A DNA stretch of 64,000 bases from NCBI GenBank assembly GCA_029931535.1, contig JAQPZY010001415.1, positions 1-64,000 of the forward strand, read 5' to 3'. Position numbers and translations under genes: made by a program. This DNA is from Margaritifera margaritifera. Taxonomy: Eukaryota > Mollusca > Bivalvia > Unionida > Margaritiferidae. The notes below the pieces were generated by a model. The model saw only the letters and a program-made list of their open reading frames with translations. It made no database searches and was not told where the DNA came from. Below are positions 9,632 to 18,042 of the stretch, piece by piece (positions within the stretch are counted from its first letter, which is position 1; each line of letters begins with the position of its first letter).

Positions 9632-10051
9632 ATGGCTCCCAAACGTGCACACCACCACCACCACCAAAAAAAGAAGAAAAGCAAAAAAGGACTTCCACCT
9701 CGTCTGGCGAAACATTGGGACGTCTTGTCTGTCCTGACCAAATCCAATCCTCCCATGCGAAAACAACTCATTCAAACAGCCCCCAAAGAAATCATCGATA
9801 CCGTGTGTGAATGTTGTTTTAACGTCTTGAAAGGAACGGTACCTTTGTCCAAGATACAGAAACAAAAATTAGGCAAACATCGGAACGTTCTTCGCCAAAT
9901 GGTGAAAAAAAAAATACCTCTCCAACAAAAGAAAAAAATGTTGGTGCAACGAGGAGGATTTCTACCTATGCTGTTAGGACCGTTGTTAAAAATAGCGGGT
10001 CCTTTGTTAGGAACGATTGCTGGACCACTTTTAGGAGGTGTCATGCGATAA
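9632..10051 (+). CDS. pX-like virion protein with C-terminal hydrophobic repeats, intact
   Basis: 139 residues, ATG 9632 to TAA 10051. A basic, His- and Lys-rich N-terminus is followed by a conserved helical core (LAKHWDVLSVLTKSNPP, then CECCFNVLKGTVPLS) and a lysine-rich KKMLVQRGG motif. The C-terminus is Leu/Gly/Pro-rich (FLPMLLGPLLKIAGPLLGTI). The RGGFLP plus hydrophobic repeat pattern is common to Polinton and adintovirus late proteins and resembles adenovirus membrane-active or core peptides. I recognise the family but not its exact function. The frame is unbroken, unlike most neighbours. Confidence 0.7.
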   Translation: MAPKRAHHHHHQKKKKSKKGLPPRLAKHWDVLSVLTKSNPPMRKQLIQTAPKEIIDTVCECCFNVLKGTVPLSKIQKQKLGKHRNVLRQMVKKKIPLQQKKKMLVQRGGFLPMLLGPLLKIAGPLLGTIAGPLLGGVMR

Positions 10052-10116
10052 AAAAAAGAAGATAAAAAGGACACCCTTCTCTGGAAAGACCACACCTTTT
10101 TGTACCTTTGGATGAA

Positions 10117-10779
10117 ATGGAAGGACGAAAACTGACTTTAGTACCTTACAAACGATGGCTGGAATTCCATCGTTGGAACGAAAAACGGATACCTCATTTA
10201 CCACCCAATCCTAATCTCAACGAGATGTCACAGTTGCAACAAGAATTGCAAACGCTGATGGAACGAAGCGATTTGTCAGAAACAGAAAAATCGCAACGGT
10301 ACGGTCAACTCTTACAACGTCTGCAACTCTTTCACCAAAAAGCTGTCGACGAAACAGCTCCACCCACTCTGAGAGATTTCAAAACCCTGATGAAAAGCGA
10401 ACCTAAAGTTACCACCACCACCACTAAAACAGACACCGCCACGGGGATGCCAGAATAAGACGAGCGCCGAGAAGTGTTTCAAACTCCGTCTGCTGGCATA
10501 CCTAGTCAAATTGCAGCTTCCTTGTTGACACCCTCTCCTACCCCTCATCGAGAAGCCATGAAAGCTTGGGTTAAAAAGAAGATGTCCACTCCTTCTTCAG
10601 CAGAAGAAAAAAAGAAAGACAGCAAGACTGAAGTGAAAAAAGACACCACCAAAAAGAAACCTACCATCATTGCCCCTTCTTCACTACCCACTCCTGTGGC
10701 TCGTCGAACGCGTCAAGCCGCTTCGTCCAAACCTCACGACACTCAAAGTAGTAGCATCCAACTGTGGGTAACTTATTGA
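10117..10779 (+). pseudogene. 'LVPY' Polinton late protein with in-frame TAA
   Basis: A single frame from ATG 10117 to TGA 10779, interrupted by TAA 10456-10458. The N-terminal half has the LVPYKRWLEF motif, typical of a small Polinton/adintovirus late protein, followed by a predicted coiled coil (residues about 37-75). After the stop the same frame continues with a Pro/Ser/Lys-rich region containing two short repeats (VFQTPSAG and LLTPSPTP contexts) and a Thr/Arg/Lys-rich tail. The frame keeps virion-protein-like composition on both sides, so I treat it as one gene with a nonsense mutation. A degenerate TATA (gATAAAAAGG) lies at 10061, 56 bases before the ATG. Confidence 0.55.
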
Positions 10780-10785
10780 GGAATC

Positions 10786-11908
10786 ATGGAGAAACTTTTA
10801 GCCAGCCTTTATTACAATCCTGACCATGCTGCTGGTTACAGAGGAGTTCAAAAATTGTATCGAGCTGCCAATAGTAAATTGAAAAGTGTACGTTTGCCCG
10901 AAGTACGACGATGGTTACAAGAACAATCGACGTACACGTTATACAAACCCATTCGACGAAAATTTTCTAGAAGTCCAAACCAAGTGGAAGGCATCGATCA
11001 TCAATGGCAAGCCGATTTAGCCGACGTCTCTCATTTGGCAACCTACAATTGTGGTCACAAATATTTGTTTTGTGTCATCGACGTGTTTTCTAAATTTGCT
11101 TTGCTCGTGCCTTTGACTTCTAAAAGCAGTACCGAATTGGTACGTGCCTTAAAATTGGTCTTGAAACAAAGTGGTCGTCACCCTTTACGATGGCAAACTG
11201 ACAAAGGCACCGAATTTCTAAACCAAGCTTTCCAAAAAGAATTGAAACAAAGACAGATTCATTTTTTTACTACCGAAAATCTTGAAACCAAAGCCAGTAT
11301 CGTGGAACGTTTTCAAAGAACTTTGAAAGAACGCATGTGGAAATATCTTACACATCAACACACTCTCAAGTACATCGACGTGTTACCTCGTTTGGTCAAA
11401 GCGTACAATCAATCGTACCATCGAAGCATCGGATGTTCCCCCCTAAGAGGTCAGTCCTGAAAACGAAGTGACCGTATTTGATCGATTCTTTGGTACACCC
11501 CAGAGCAGACCAATCCAGAAAAAAACCTTGCTGGAGTTGAAGACGGGAGATTGGGTTCGCATCGGAAAAACCAAACACACTTTTGACAAAGGTTATTTAC
11601 CCAACTGGACCACCGAATTGTTTCGTGTCACTACACCCGTGCGTGGACGCGATCCTCCCGTCTATAAATTGGAAGACATGCACGGTGAAGTGCTCCAAGG
11701 AACATTTTACTTGCCTGAGTTACAACGAGTGACTAAAAAAGAAGACGCCTTGTACGACATCGAAAGCATTCTCGAACAAAGAACACGCAAAGTAGGCAAA
11801 CGTCGAGTAGAAGAAGTCAAAGTACGTTGGAAAGGATATCCTCCTAGTTTTGATTATTGGATTGCTGCTTCCCAAGTCGTCGACTATAAAAAGAAGAAGA
11901 AGCAGTAA
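10786..11908 (+). pseudogene. Retroviral-type integrase with C-terminal chromodomain, frameshifted
   Basis: Integrase of the provirus, which would insert the linear genome into host DNA. ATG 10786 follows the previous stop by 6 bases. The N-terminal helical domain (YYNPDHAAGYRGVQKLY) is typical of Polinton integrases. The rve core has the three acidic residues: Asp in WQADLAD (about 11013), Asp in QTDKGTEF (about 11199) and Glu in SIVERFQRTLKE (about 11306). The frame stops at 11460. The normal continuation is in another frame from about 11447, so a frameshift lies between about 11435 and 11447 at a C run. The second part holds a basic linker and a chromodomain (YDIESILEQR to VRWKGYPPSFDYWI), which in relatives targets histone marks. 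It ends at TAA 11908. Confidence 0.9.
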
Positions 11909-11914
11909 CCTAAC

Positions 11915-12337
11915 ATGCCATTCAACACAACCACGACCTCAACTCCTTCGCAGAGTTCCTCTCTTCAAGAATTACAAAAACAACCGTTCTGGGTGTGGTG
12001 CGGGTTACGTGTGCCTAAAAATCAAATCGTCTTTTTCTGCCAAATTTTTGTGGTGTATTGTGTCATCGGAGCAGCTATTGCCAATTTGAGTTTACAACAA
12101 GGAGACAAACAATTGTGGACCATTTTACTTAGCAGTTGCATCGGTTATCTTTTACCCAGTCCCTCTTTGAAATTTACGACGACGACGGACAACAGTTACC
12201 ACAACGGTAGGACGACCAACGCCAGTCCACCACCTTCTTCCAGTCACCATAATACCACTCCTCTTTTGGAACCCTTTGAACATCCTTTGAACTCGAGTGA
12301 CACCTCGGACGCCAAAACCACTTTGGACCTACTATGA
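11915..12337 (+). CDS. Two-helix membrane protein conserved in Polintons
   Basis: 140 residues, ATG 11915 to TGA 12337, starting 7 bases after the integrase stop and overlapping the start of the minor capsid gene by 4 bases. The motif FWVWCGLRVPKNQIVFFCQ leads into a first membrane segment (about residues 39-60). A second segment (WTILLSSCIGYLLPSP) follows. The C-terminal half is Ser/Thr/Pro/His-rich and hydrophilic. I recognise this as a small hydrophobic protein found next to capsid genes in Polintons and adintoviruses; its function is unknown to me. A TATAAA at 11885 lies only 30 bases upstream. Confidence 0.6.
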   Translation: MPFNTTTTSTPSQSSSLQELQKQPFWVWCGLRVPKNQIVFFCQIFVVYCVIGAAIANLSLQQGDKQLWTILLSSCIGYLLPSPSLKFTTTTDNSYHNGRTTNASPPPSSSHHNTTPLLEPFEHPLNSSDTSDAKTTLDLL

Positions 12338-13291
12338 ATGACCAATTTTATTTAACTTTACCCAGTGACAGTTCCCAACAACACCTTATGTTGTTTCACC
12401 ACCAAATTACCTCAGTCCATCCAATTGGATCACGACGCTCATTGGGAAGAAAGTTTGGTAGAAATCATTCATCCTACGCAAATCACAAACATCAACGAAG
12501 GTCAAAACACTTTCGTCGTGGAAATCTTGAACCCAAAAATGCAAGATGAGTTGGAAAAAAATGATCCTAAAATGTCGGAATCAAAGAAAAGGGTAGTAGA
12601 TCCTAAATCTCATGTCTTGTCGCAGTATACCATGAGAATTCCTACGGGGTATTATTTCAGTGCTGAACATTTGGTGGAGACGATTGCGAACAAGTTTTCA
12701 CTCCAATTTGGCAATGCCTTAAAAGATGCCCAAAAATTTGTACGAATCGCTTACCATGCTGTGCCACGCCGTTTCATCTTGCAATGTTTCAAAGAAAAGG
12801 GGCAACTCATTGGCGAGAAAGACAAAGAATTACCCGTGGAGGAGAAAACACCCTTAACCATCACTTTTTCTCCTGGATTGTATGCTATTTTGGGTGGAAA
12901 TAAAAAGTATGCTACTAAAAAAGTCGCAAGCAACGTAGAATTCGGAGATACTTTTAAAGCCCCTATCGAATTGAACGTTGGACTAAATTTAATGTTTGTG
13001 TACTCCGATGTGGTGGAGTACAACGTGGTGGGACACACAGCTGCGCCCTTACTGAGAGTCCTTCCTTTCAAACTGGATTCTGGCGCTGGTGCTAAAGAAG
13101 AAGGTGGTGGAAACACATATCACGTTCACCATGAATTTGTACACCCTCATTATCTTCCAGTCAGTAAATCGTATTTTGACAGTGTCAACATTAGTATAAA
13201 AGGAGATTTGGGACAAAGTGTGCCATTCATTGACCAAGGAAAAGTCACGGCGAAACTACATTTTCGAAAAAAGTTCTCCAACGCATTGTAA
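12334..13291 (+). pseudogene. Penton-like minor capsid protein, frameshifted near the start
   Basis: Single-jelly-roll vertex protein (penton base counterpart) of the virion. The N-terminal family motif FYLTLPSDSS is read from ATG 12334. The rest, beginning with the typical NTLCCFTTKLPQSIQL, is in another frame, so a frameshift lies between about 12365 and 12385. The body runs to TAA 13291 and ends with the family-like GQSVPFIDQGKVTAKLHFR. The ATG overlaps the TGA of the preceding gene, which suggests tight packing of late genes. Apart from the one break the frame is clean. Confidence 0.75.
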
Positions 13292-13301
13292 CATCCAAAA
13301 A

Positions 13302-13748
13302 ATGTATCCAGTGTACCGAGGAGTGACTCGACAACGAGGACATGGTTAAGGAGATATGTTAAAATCGGCTTTTCGGACGGTAGCCCCTATTTTGAAACCC
13401 CTGGTGACTCGAGGATTCCATGCCTTAAAAGATGCCGCTTTGACGCAAGGAAAAGAATTTTTGCAAAACGTCCTCATTGACAAACAAAATCCTAAAGAAG
13501 CCTTTATGAGAGCAGGCAAAAATGTGTTGATGAACACTGGCAAAGATCTTTTAGGTCTCCGAGAGAGTCCTATAAATGCGCTTCACGCTTCAGGCCCTGG
13601 CATTACTTCTTCCTCCACTTCACAGCAAGGACAAGGTAGAAAGAGACGACGTCGAAATCCCTTCAGAGTTCATAAAACACACGGTGGTGTTCCAAAAAAG
13701 AATAAGAAAAGAAGAACCGTCAGAGAATTAGACGTGTTTGATTACTAA
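13302..13748 (+). pseudogene. Basic virion protein, 'QRGHG' family, with an in-frame TAA at codon 16
   Basis: ATG 13302 opens a short conserved start (YRGVTRQRGHG) that hits TAA 13347-13349. The same frame then continues to TAA 13748. An internal ATG at 13356 could restart translation. The body has amphipathic helices (MLKSAFRTVAPILKPLVTRG) and a basic Arg/Lys C-terminus (GRKRRRRNPF). The short N-terminus ending in RQRGHG followed by a basic amphipathic body is typical of a Polinton/adintovirus late protein similar in outline to adenovirus pVI or core peptides. The stop immediately follows the conserved Gly, at a position like a protease-processing site. Confidence 0.6.
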
Positions 13749-13759
13749 AACCTTTGAAA

Positions 13760-15115
13760 ATGATGCACCGAGATTCTTGCGAATGTACCAAGTCAGAACT
13801 GGATATGTTTACCATGCTTCCCACCATGATGACGATGCAAGAATCCCAATGGGTGGAATTTCATCCTGTATCGTCTTTGACGGAATCAGCTCCTATCGAA
13901 TTTGAAATCAAAGGACAAACTGAAGATTACATCGATCTGAATAACAGCTACTTGTACCTGAAACTCCAAGTATAAAAAAATGACAACACCCTTCCTGGGG
14001 ACGGTGACCGAGTGGCACCCGTCAATAATTTCATGCATTCCTTGTTCAGCGGAATAGATTTGTACTTGAATAACAAACTGGTCAGCAGCAGCTTGGATAC
14101 TTACCCTTACCGTACTTATTTGGAAAATCTCTTGACGTACGGAAAAGAAGCCAAGAACACTCATCTGGATGCTTCGGTGGTCTGGAAACCTGACACCTCG
14201 GAAAAGTTCAACCAAACAGACCTGTCAGTAGCGGCGAAGTCTACTGAGGATGGTAATAATGGTACTAGAGATATAATTCCAGCAGTCCAACACAATGTGG
14301 GATTTAACGACCGTCGAAAGAAAATCAGACGCAGTTTAGAACTGATGGATCGTTTGCATTTGGACATGTGGTTGCAAGACAAGTATTTGTTAAACGGAGT
14401 GGATGTACGTCTGAGACTGAATCGCAGTAGTGCCGACTTCCATTTGATGGCCGAAAGCAACGAGTGGAAAACCAAAATCCAAGAAGCCAAACTTTACGTG
14501 CGCCGTGTAGAAGTCTTACCTAAAGTAGCCAACGACATCAGTCAAACGTTGAGCAGAACCACTGCCAAGTATCCTGTGCGACGCGTGGAAGTGAAAACCT
14601 TTACCATTGCAGCTGGACTCCGATCCAAAGTCGAAGATCACGTCTTCCAAGGACAGCTCCCTAAACGTTTGCTGATTGGCATCGTCAGTAATGCAGCCCT
14701 CAACGGAGTCCACAATCAGAATCCGTTCGAGTTTAAACACTACAACGTCTCCAAGATAGAAGTCAGTCGAGATGGCAAGACATTGTGTATCAGACCTTTT
14801 GAACCTAAGTTTACCGAGAGAAATTACTTGCGATCTTACTTGAGCCTGTTTGAAGCCACAGGACAGTTAGGTACCAACACCAGCCACGGTATTTCGTACG
14901 AGGATTATGCTGGAGTGTATGCCTTGTGGGGTTTTGATTTCACTCCGGACCAAGGCAACGACGAAGAACATTTCCACCCTATAAAATCAGGCCCACTTCG
15001 TGTGGAACTTCAGTTTGCAAATCCTCTACCCGACACGGTGAACGTCATCTTGTATGCAGAATTTGATAATACTCTAGAAATCAACAGCTTGAGAGAAGTG
15101 ATTCTAGACTATTAG
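13760..15115 (+). pseudogene. Major capsid protein (double jelly roll), in-frame TAA
   Basis: Hexon-like major capsid protein of the Polinton/adintovirus type, the family that includes the C. elegans protein F54H12.2. ATG 13760 opens the conserved start (SELDMFTMLPT, then QWVEFHPVSSLTESAPIEFE and DYIDLNNSYLYL). A TAA at 13973-13975 follows, and the same frame continues (NNFMHSLFSGIDLYLNNKLV) to TAG 15115. C-terminal signature: GPLRVELQFANPLPDTVNVI. Total length is about 450 codons, the expected size. Only one nonsense codon is seen. The downstream part has no ATG near its start, so a truncated but functional product is unlikely. Confidence 0.88.
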
Positions 15116-15131
15116 AAGGAAAAGAAAAAAG

Positions 15132-16184
15132 ATGCAACACGTAGAAGAAGAACCTATGGAGATAGACGAGGGATTTTGTGAAGTACAACAGTCACAAACT
15201 ACCACGGATGATGATGATGACGAAGTCATTCATTCAGAACCTAAAAAAGAAGAAGAAAAAAATCCTTTTCCAAAGTTTGCTGGATTTATTCCATGTATGC
15301 CATCAAGATGGCCAGAACAAGAACAACATTTAGTCTCTTGTTTTGCTACGGCAATGGGTTCCAAAATTACAGAACTGTCTAGGAAAGATTGTCATGGATG
15401 TCAAATTGATCATCCCAGTCAGAAACAACACGACAAATGTTTGATGATGACGGCCGAAGAAAAAATGGACGAATATATGGAGGACGCCTGGTCTCAGATC
15501 TCGGAAGAAAAGGTGTTGAGACAATGGTATAAAGACTTGCAGCATTCTTCTTCACCTCCACTCACTCCTCTGGAGATCCGACGCATCGAAGCTCATTTAC
15601 AAAAGGCTATTGAGACTGTGCGTGATTCGTCGACTTACTTGAGAGACACATTCAAGCATAAAGTCAAGTGTGAATTAATGACTTTTCGTTACCTGTGAAA
15701 AAAATGGATACCAGGAACTTCATTACCTGTTGACATCAATACCGACGACAGTCATCGACCAGGAACCCATTGGGTAGCTGTGTACTTTCCCAACGATCAC
15801 AATGGTGGTGTGGAATATTTTGATTCTTATGGATTACCTCCTTTGGAAGACGACATCATCGAGTTTATGAGAAGAAATGCCATCTCTACTCGATTCAATA
15901 ATGCCCGATTACAAGGATTGGATTCTATGGTGTGTGGACAATATTGTGTACATTTTCTTCATCAACGCAGTCTCGGATATTCCTTAGAACATTTAGTGAC
16001 TTGTTTTGATAGAGACTATGCTCGAAACGATGCTAAAGTAGAACGATGGTTTTGTGAACATTATGGTTATCTCTTGTCTTTAGCTCAGAAACGTAGTGTG
16101 CATCAGAATGATGTAGATGTAGAAAAGTGGAAGTTTAGTTTACCTTCCCAACGTTGTCAACCCTGTAAATACGTTCCTGTTTAA
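15132..16184 (+). pseudogene. Cys/His domain fused in frame to an adenain-type cysteine protease, in-frame TGA
   Basis: One frame from ATG 15132 to TAA 16184 with TGA at 15696-15698. The N-terminal part has an acidic leader, then a Cys/His motif (CHGCQIDHPSQKQHDKCLMM) that recurs in Polinton proteins and probably binds zinc. After the stop is an adenovirus-protease-like domain (C5/Ulp1 fold) that would cleave virion precursors. Its catalytic His is in GTHWVAVYF, the acidic residue in EYFDSYG, and the oxyanion Gln and Cys in VCGQYC (about 15947). The usual N-terminal segment of adenain seems shortened. Either the two domains are one protein with a nonsense mutation, or they are two genes fused by decay. 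Confidence 0.75.
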
Positions 16185-16377
16185 TATCTTGTTGATTGTT
16201 ATTACCTTTTTATGTTAGAGAAGCTTCTTCTTGTTCATTAAAAAAATGTTGATTTTTTGAAAATAATGGTGTTGTGTGGTTTTTTTTATTGAATTTGAAA
16301 AAATTATTATGTTCTATCTCTTTCTATCGATCTGAAGTCACCCCCTCTATCCATTTCTCACTCTCAATCTGAACCCC
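16185..16377. other. Intergenic spacer between late genes and the three 3' genes
   Basis: AT-rich spacer with T and A runs and one weak ATTAAA (about 16237) that could end the protease transcript. No gene is seen. It separates the capsid/protease block from the histone-tailed gene block. Confidence 0.5.
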
Positions 16378-16420
16378 ATGTTTTCCATCGCGTCCTCGCT
16401 TCAAGCATATAAAGCGGTGC
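16378..16420 (+). promoter_or_regulatory. Promoter module of 3' gene 1
   Basis: A block of about 43 bases shared with 17346-17388 and 17964-18006: ATGTTTTCC, a GC-rich box (CGCGTCCTCGCTTC), then TATAAA at 16408-16413. The ATG is 71 bases past the TATA box. Confidence 0.65.
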
Positions 16421-16478
16421 GTTGGCCAGTGTAGTCACTCTCGTTGACTCGTCAGGATCTCAACAACACTTCAAGAAG

Positions 16479-16874
16479 ATGGCAACAGCCAAGATAAGCA
16501 AACTGAACGACGCTATGGTGAACATGCAGAGGGTGAAGCATCATTTGATGGATACCAACCCTGAGAGAAAGACAATGATCTTCCTACAAATGGCTTATGA
16601 TCTATTGGAAGAAGTCATGAGGGAAGAAATCATCAGGGACAGAACGGAATGGGAGGAGAGACAAAGACTGCAGCAGCAGCAGCAACAGCAAAGACAACAA
16701 CAACAACAACTCTTGCAGTCCATGAAACTACCCGACGGAGAAGTCAGCTGTAAGATAGACTGCGATGAGTTTGCCTTCTCTTTTACCAGAAAGAGAGCTT
16801 GTCTTAAAGCCGTGAGACCCGTGGCTAAACGTGGCCGCCCTGCTGCGGCTGCCGCTACTGCTACTAGAAGTTAA
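16479..16874 (+). CDS. 3' gene 1: helical, Gln-rich protein with AT-hook-like tail, histone-type mRNA 3' end
   Basis: 131 residues, ATG 16479 to TAA 16874. Residues about 7-52 form two predicted helices (LNDAMVNMQRVKHHL and MAYDLLEEVMREE) similar to units in the gene at 18043. Residues 55-83 are a charged, Gln-rich coiled coil (CAG/CAA repeats at 16670-16715). The C-terminus is basic with an AT-hook-like KRGRP followed by an Ala/Thr/Arg tail, suggesting DNA or chromatin binding. It is not a histone. A histone-type stem-loop lies 24 bases after the stop. The frame is intact. No known family recognised. Confidence 0.65.
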   Translation: MATAKISKLNDAMVNMQRVKHHLMDTNPERKTMIFLQMAYDLLEEVMREEIIRDRTEWEERQRLQQQQQQQRQQQQQLLQSMKLPDGEVSCKIDCDEFAFSFTRKRACLKAVRPVAKRGRPAAAAATATRS

Positions 16875-16898
16875 ACAACATAACTTCTTAACCCCAAC

Positions 16899-16934
16899 GG
16901 TCCTTTTCAGGGCCACCCATTAATCAAGAAAAGA
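16899..16934 (+). terminator. Histone-type 3' end of gene 1: stem-loop plus downstream element
   Basis: Stem-loop GGTCCTTTTCAGGGCC (16899-16914) has a six-base-pair stem with one G-U pair and the loop TTTC, preceded by CCAAC and followed by ACCCA. A purine-rich CAAGAAAAGA (16925-16934) matches the histone downstream element that pairs with U7 snRNA. In animals these signals direct cleavage without polyadenylation and bind SLBP. Confidence 0.85.
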
Positions 16935-17345
16935 TTAATTTTCATATCATTGCCATATATATGTGTTTGTATGTTTGTGTGTTTGAGTTTGTCTTTGCCC
17001 CTTCACAAAATTCCCTTTCCCAAAAAATATTGTTTGTATAGAGAGTGTGGTGTGTGTTTGATAAAAAATATAAAAAAGGATAGTGTGGTGTGTTTGATAA
17101 AAATAAAAAAAAAGGATAGTGTGGTGTGTTTGATAAAAATACAAAATCAAAAATAAAAAAGGGTGGTGTGTTTGTATGTGTTTTTTTTTTATCAAAAGTA
17201 GTTTCTTTTAGGTCCGCGCACTGGGTCTGTGTTTTTGGGGTAAGGGGTCATGGAGTGTAAAATCCGCGAAGCCTAGAATGACGTCATAGGGATGACGTCA
17301 GACTCGGGGTAGTGGGAGTAATGTTTTTTTTTTGTTTGGAAAGGA
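16935..17345. other. Spacer between 3' genes 1 and 2 with repeats
   Basis: TG/TTTG-rich imperfect repeats (units like GTGTGGTGTGTTTGATAAAAA at 17040-17180). The first part, from the downstream element to about 17020, is repeated after gene 2 (17746-17850), showing the gene units arose by tandem duplication. No gene seen. Confidence 0.6.
17279..17300 (+). promoter_or_regulatory. Two perfect CRE/ATF sites
   Basis: TGACGTCA at 17279-17286 and again at 17293-17300, about 75-95 bases upstream of the TATA box of gene 2. CREB/ATF factors bind this palindrome. Adenovirus early promoters use the same sites, so an early, host-factor-driven promoter is inferred. Confidence 0.7.
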
Positions 17346-17388
17346 ATGTTTTCCTTCACGTCCGCGCTTCTAGTATATTAAAACAACA
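17346..17388 (+). promoter_or_regulatory. Promoter module of 3' gene 2
   Basis: Second copy of the shared module: ATGTTTTCC, CACGTCCGCGCTTC, and TATATTAAAA at 17374-17383, 51 bases before the ATG. Near-identical in its GC box to the gene 3 module. Confidence 0.65.
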
Positions 17389-17424
17389 CCTTCCCTAGTC
17401 GAGCTGCCCATTTTATCTATCAAG

Positions 17425-17688
17425 ATGAACAAGACTGAAATCGTGAGACAGGTCCGAGTTCATTTAGAGGTGGTCTGGCACCTCCTCCATGACCTGGAGA
17501 AGAAGGAGAAGGAGGAGAGAGAGAAGAATATCCCCATCAAACCTCATTGGATGATGGAGGAAAAAGAAAATTGGGATCCTGAAGCGGACCATCCTCCGTT
17601 TATCCTTCACAACAACAACAAGCGCTGCATGAGTGTAGCCACATGGAGGGGAAGCTGTCCCGCTTGTCGGGCAAAACCAGGGAGGTGA
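17425..17688 (+). CDS. 3' gene 2: short helical protein with histone-type mRNA 3' end
   Basis: 87 residues, ATG 17425 to TGA 17688. Residues 3-35 form a charged amphipathic helix (IVRQVRVHLEVVWHLLHDLE) comparable to the first helix of the gene 3 repeats. The middle is acidic with WMMEEKENWDPE. The C-terminus is basic with a CPAC pair, which could bind zinc only with other ligands. Not a histone, and not a recognised family. A canonical histone stem-loop follows the stop by 31 bases. The frame is intact, with the shared promoter and two CREs upstream. Confidence 0.6.
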   Translation: MNKTEIVRQVRVHLEVVWHLLHDLEKKEKEEREKNIPIKPHWMMEEKENWDPEADHPPFILHNNNKRCMSVATWRGSCPACRAKPGR

Positions 17689-17719
17689 CCACACCTCTAG
17701 ATGTACTAAAAAACCAAAC

Positions 17720-17755
17720 GGCCCTTTTCAGGGCCACCCATTACTCAAGAAAAGA
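17720..17755 (+). terminator. Histone-type 3' end of gene 2
   Basis: GGCCCTTTTCAGGGCC (17720-17735) is a perfect six-base-pair, four-base-loop histone stem-loop, with CCAAAC before and ACCCA after. CAAGAAAAGA follows at 17746-17755, 10 bases downstream. Confidence 0.88.
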
Positions 17756-17963
17756 TTAATTTTCATAATTGCCATAGGTGTTTGTATGTTGGTGTGTTTG
17801 AGTTTGTGTGTTTGTCTTTGCCCCACTTCAAAAAAATTCCCATTCCCTGGTATGTGTTTGTATAGAGTGTGCATGATAAAAAAAGAAAAAAATAAAAAGG
17901 ATGGTGTCGTGTGTGTTTTGTTTGTATGCTTGATAAAAAAAATTATGTTTTGGAAAAAAAGGG

Positions 17964-18006
17964 ATGTTTTCCTTCACGTCCGCGCTTCGAGCATATAAAG
18001 CGGCGC
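17964..18006 (+). promoter_or_regulatory. Promoter module of 3' gene 3
   Basis: Third copy: ATGTTTTCC, CACGTCCGCGCTTC, TATAAA at 17994-17999, then GCGGCGCC as in gene 1. The ATG is 49 bases past the TATA box. Confidence 0.65.
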
Positions 18007-18042
18007 CTTCCGCAGTCGCACCATTCACACTTCAACTGAAGA

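Noticed and set aside
217..16184. Stop-codon reassignment or programmed readthrough as the explanation for all in-frame stops
   Set aside because: All three stop codons are involved, frameshifts are also present, and intact genes end with the same stops. Decay or assembly errors are simpler.
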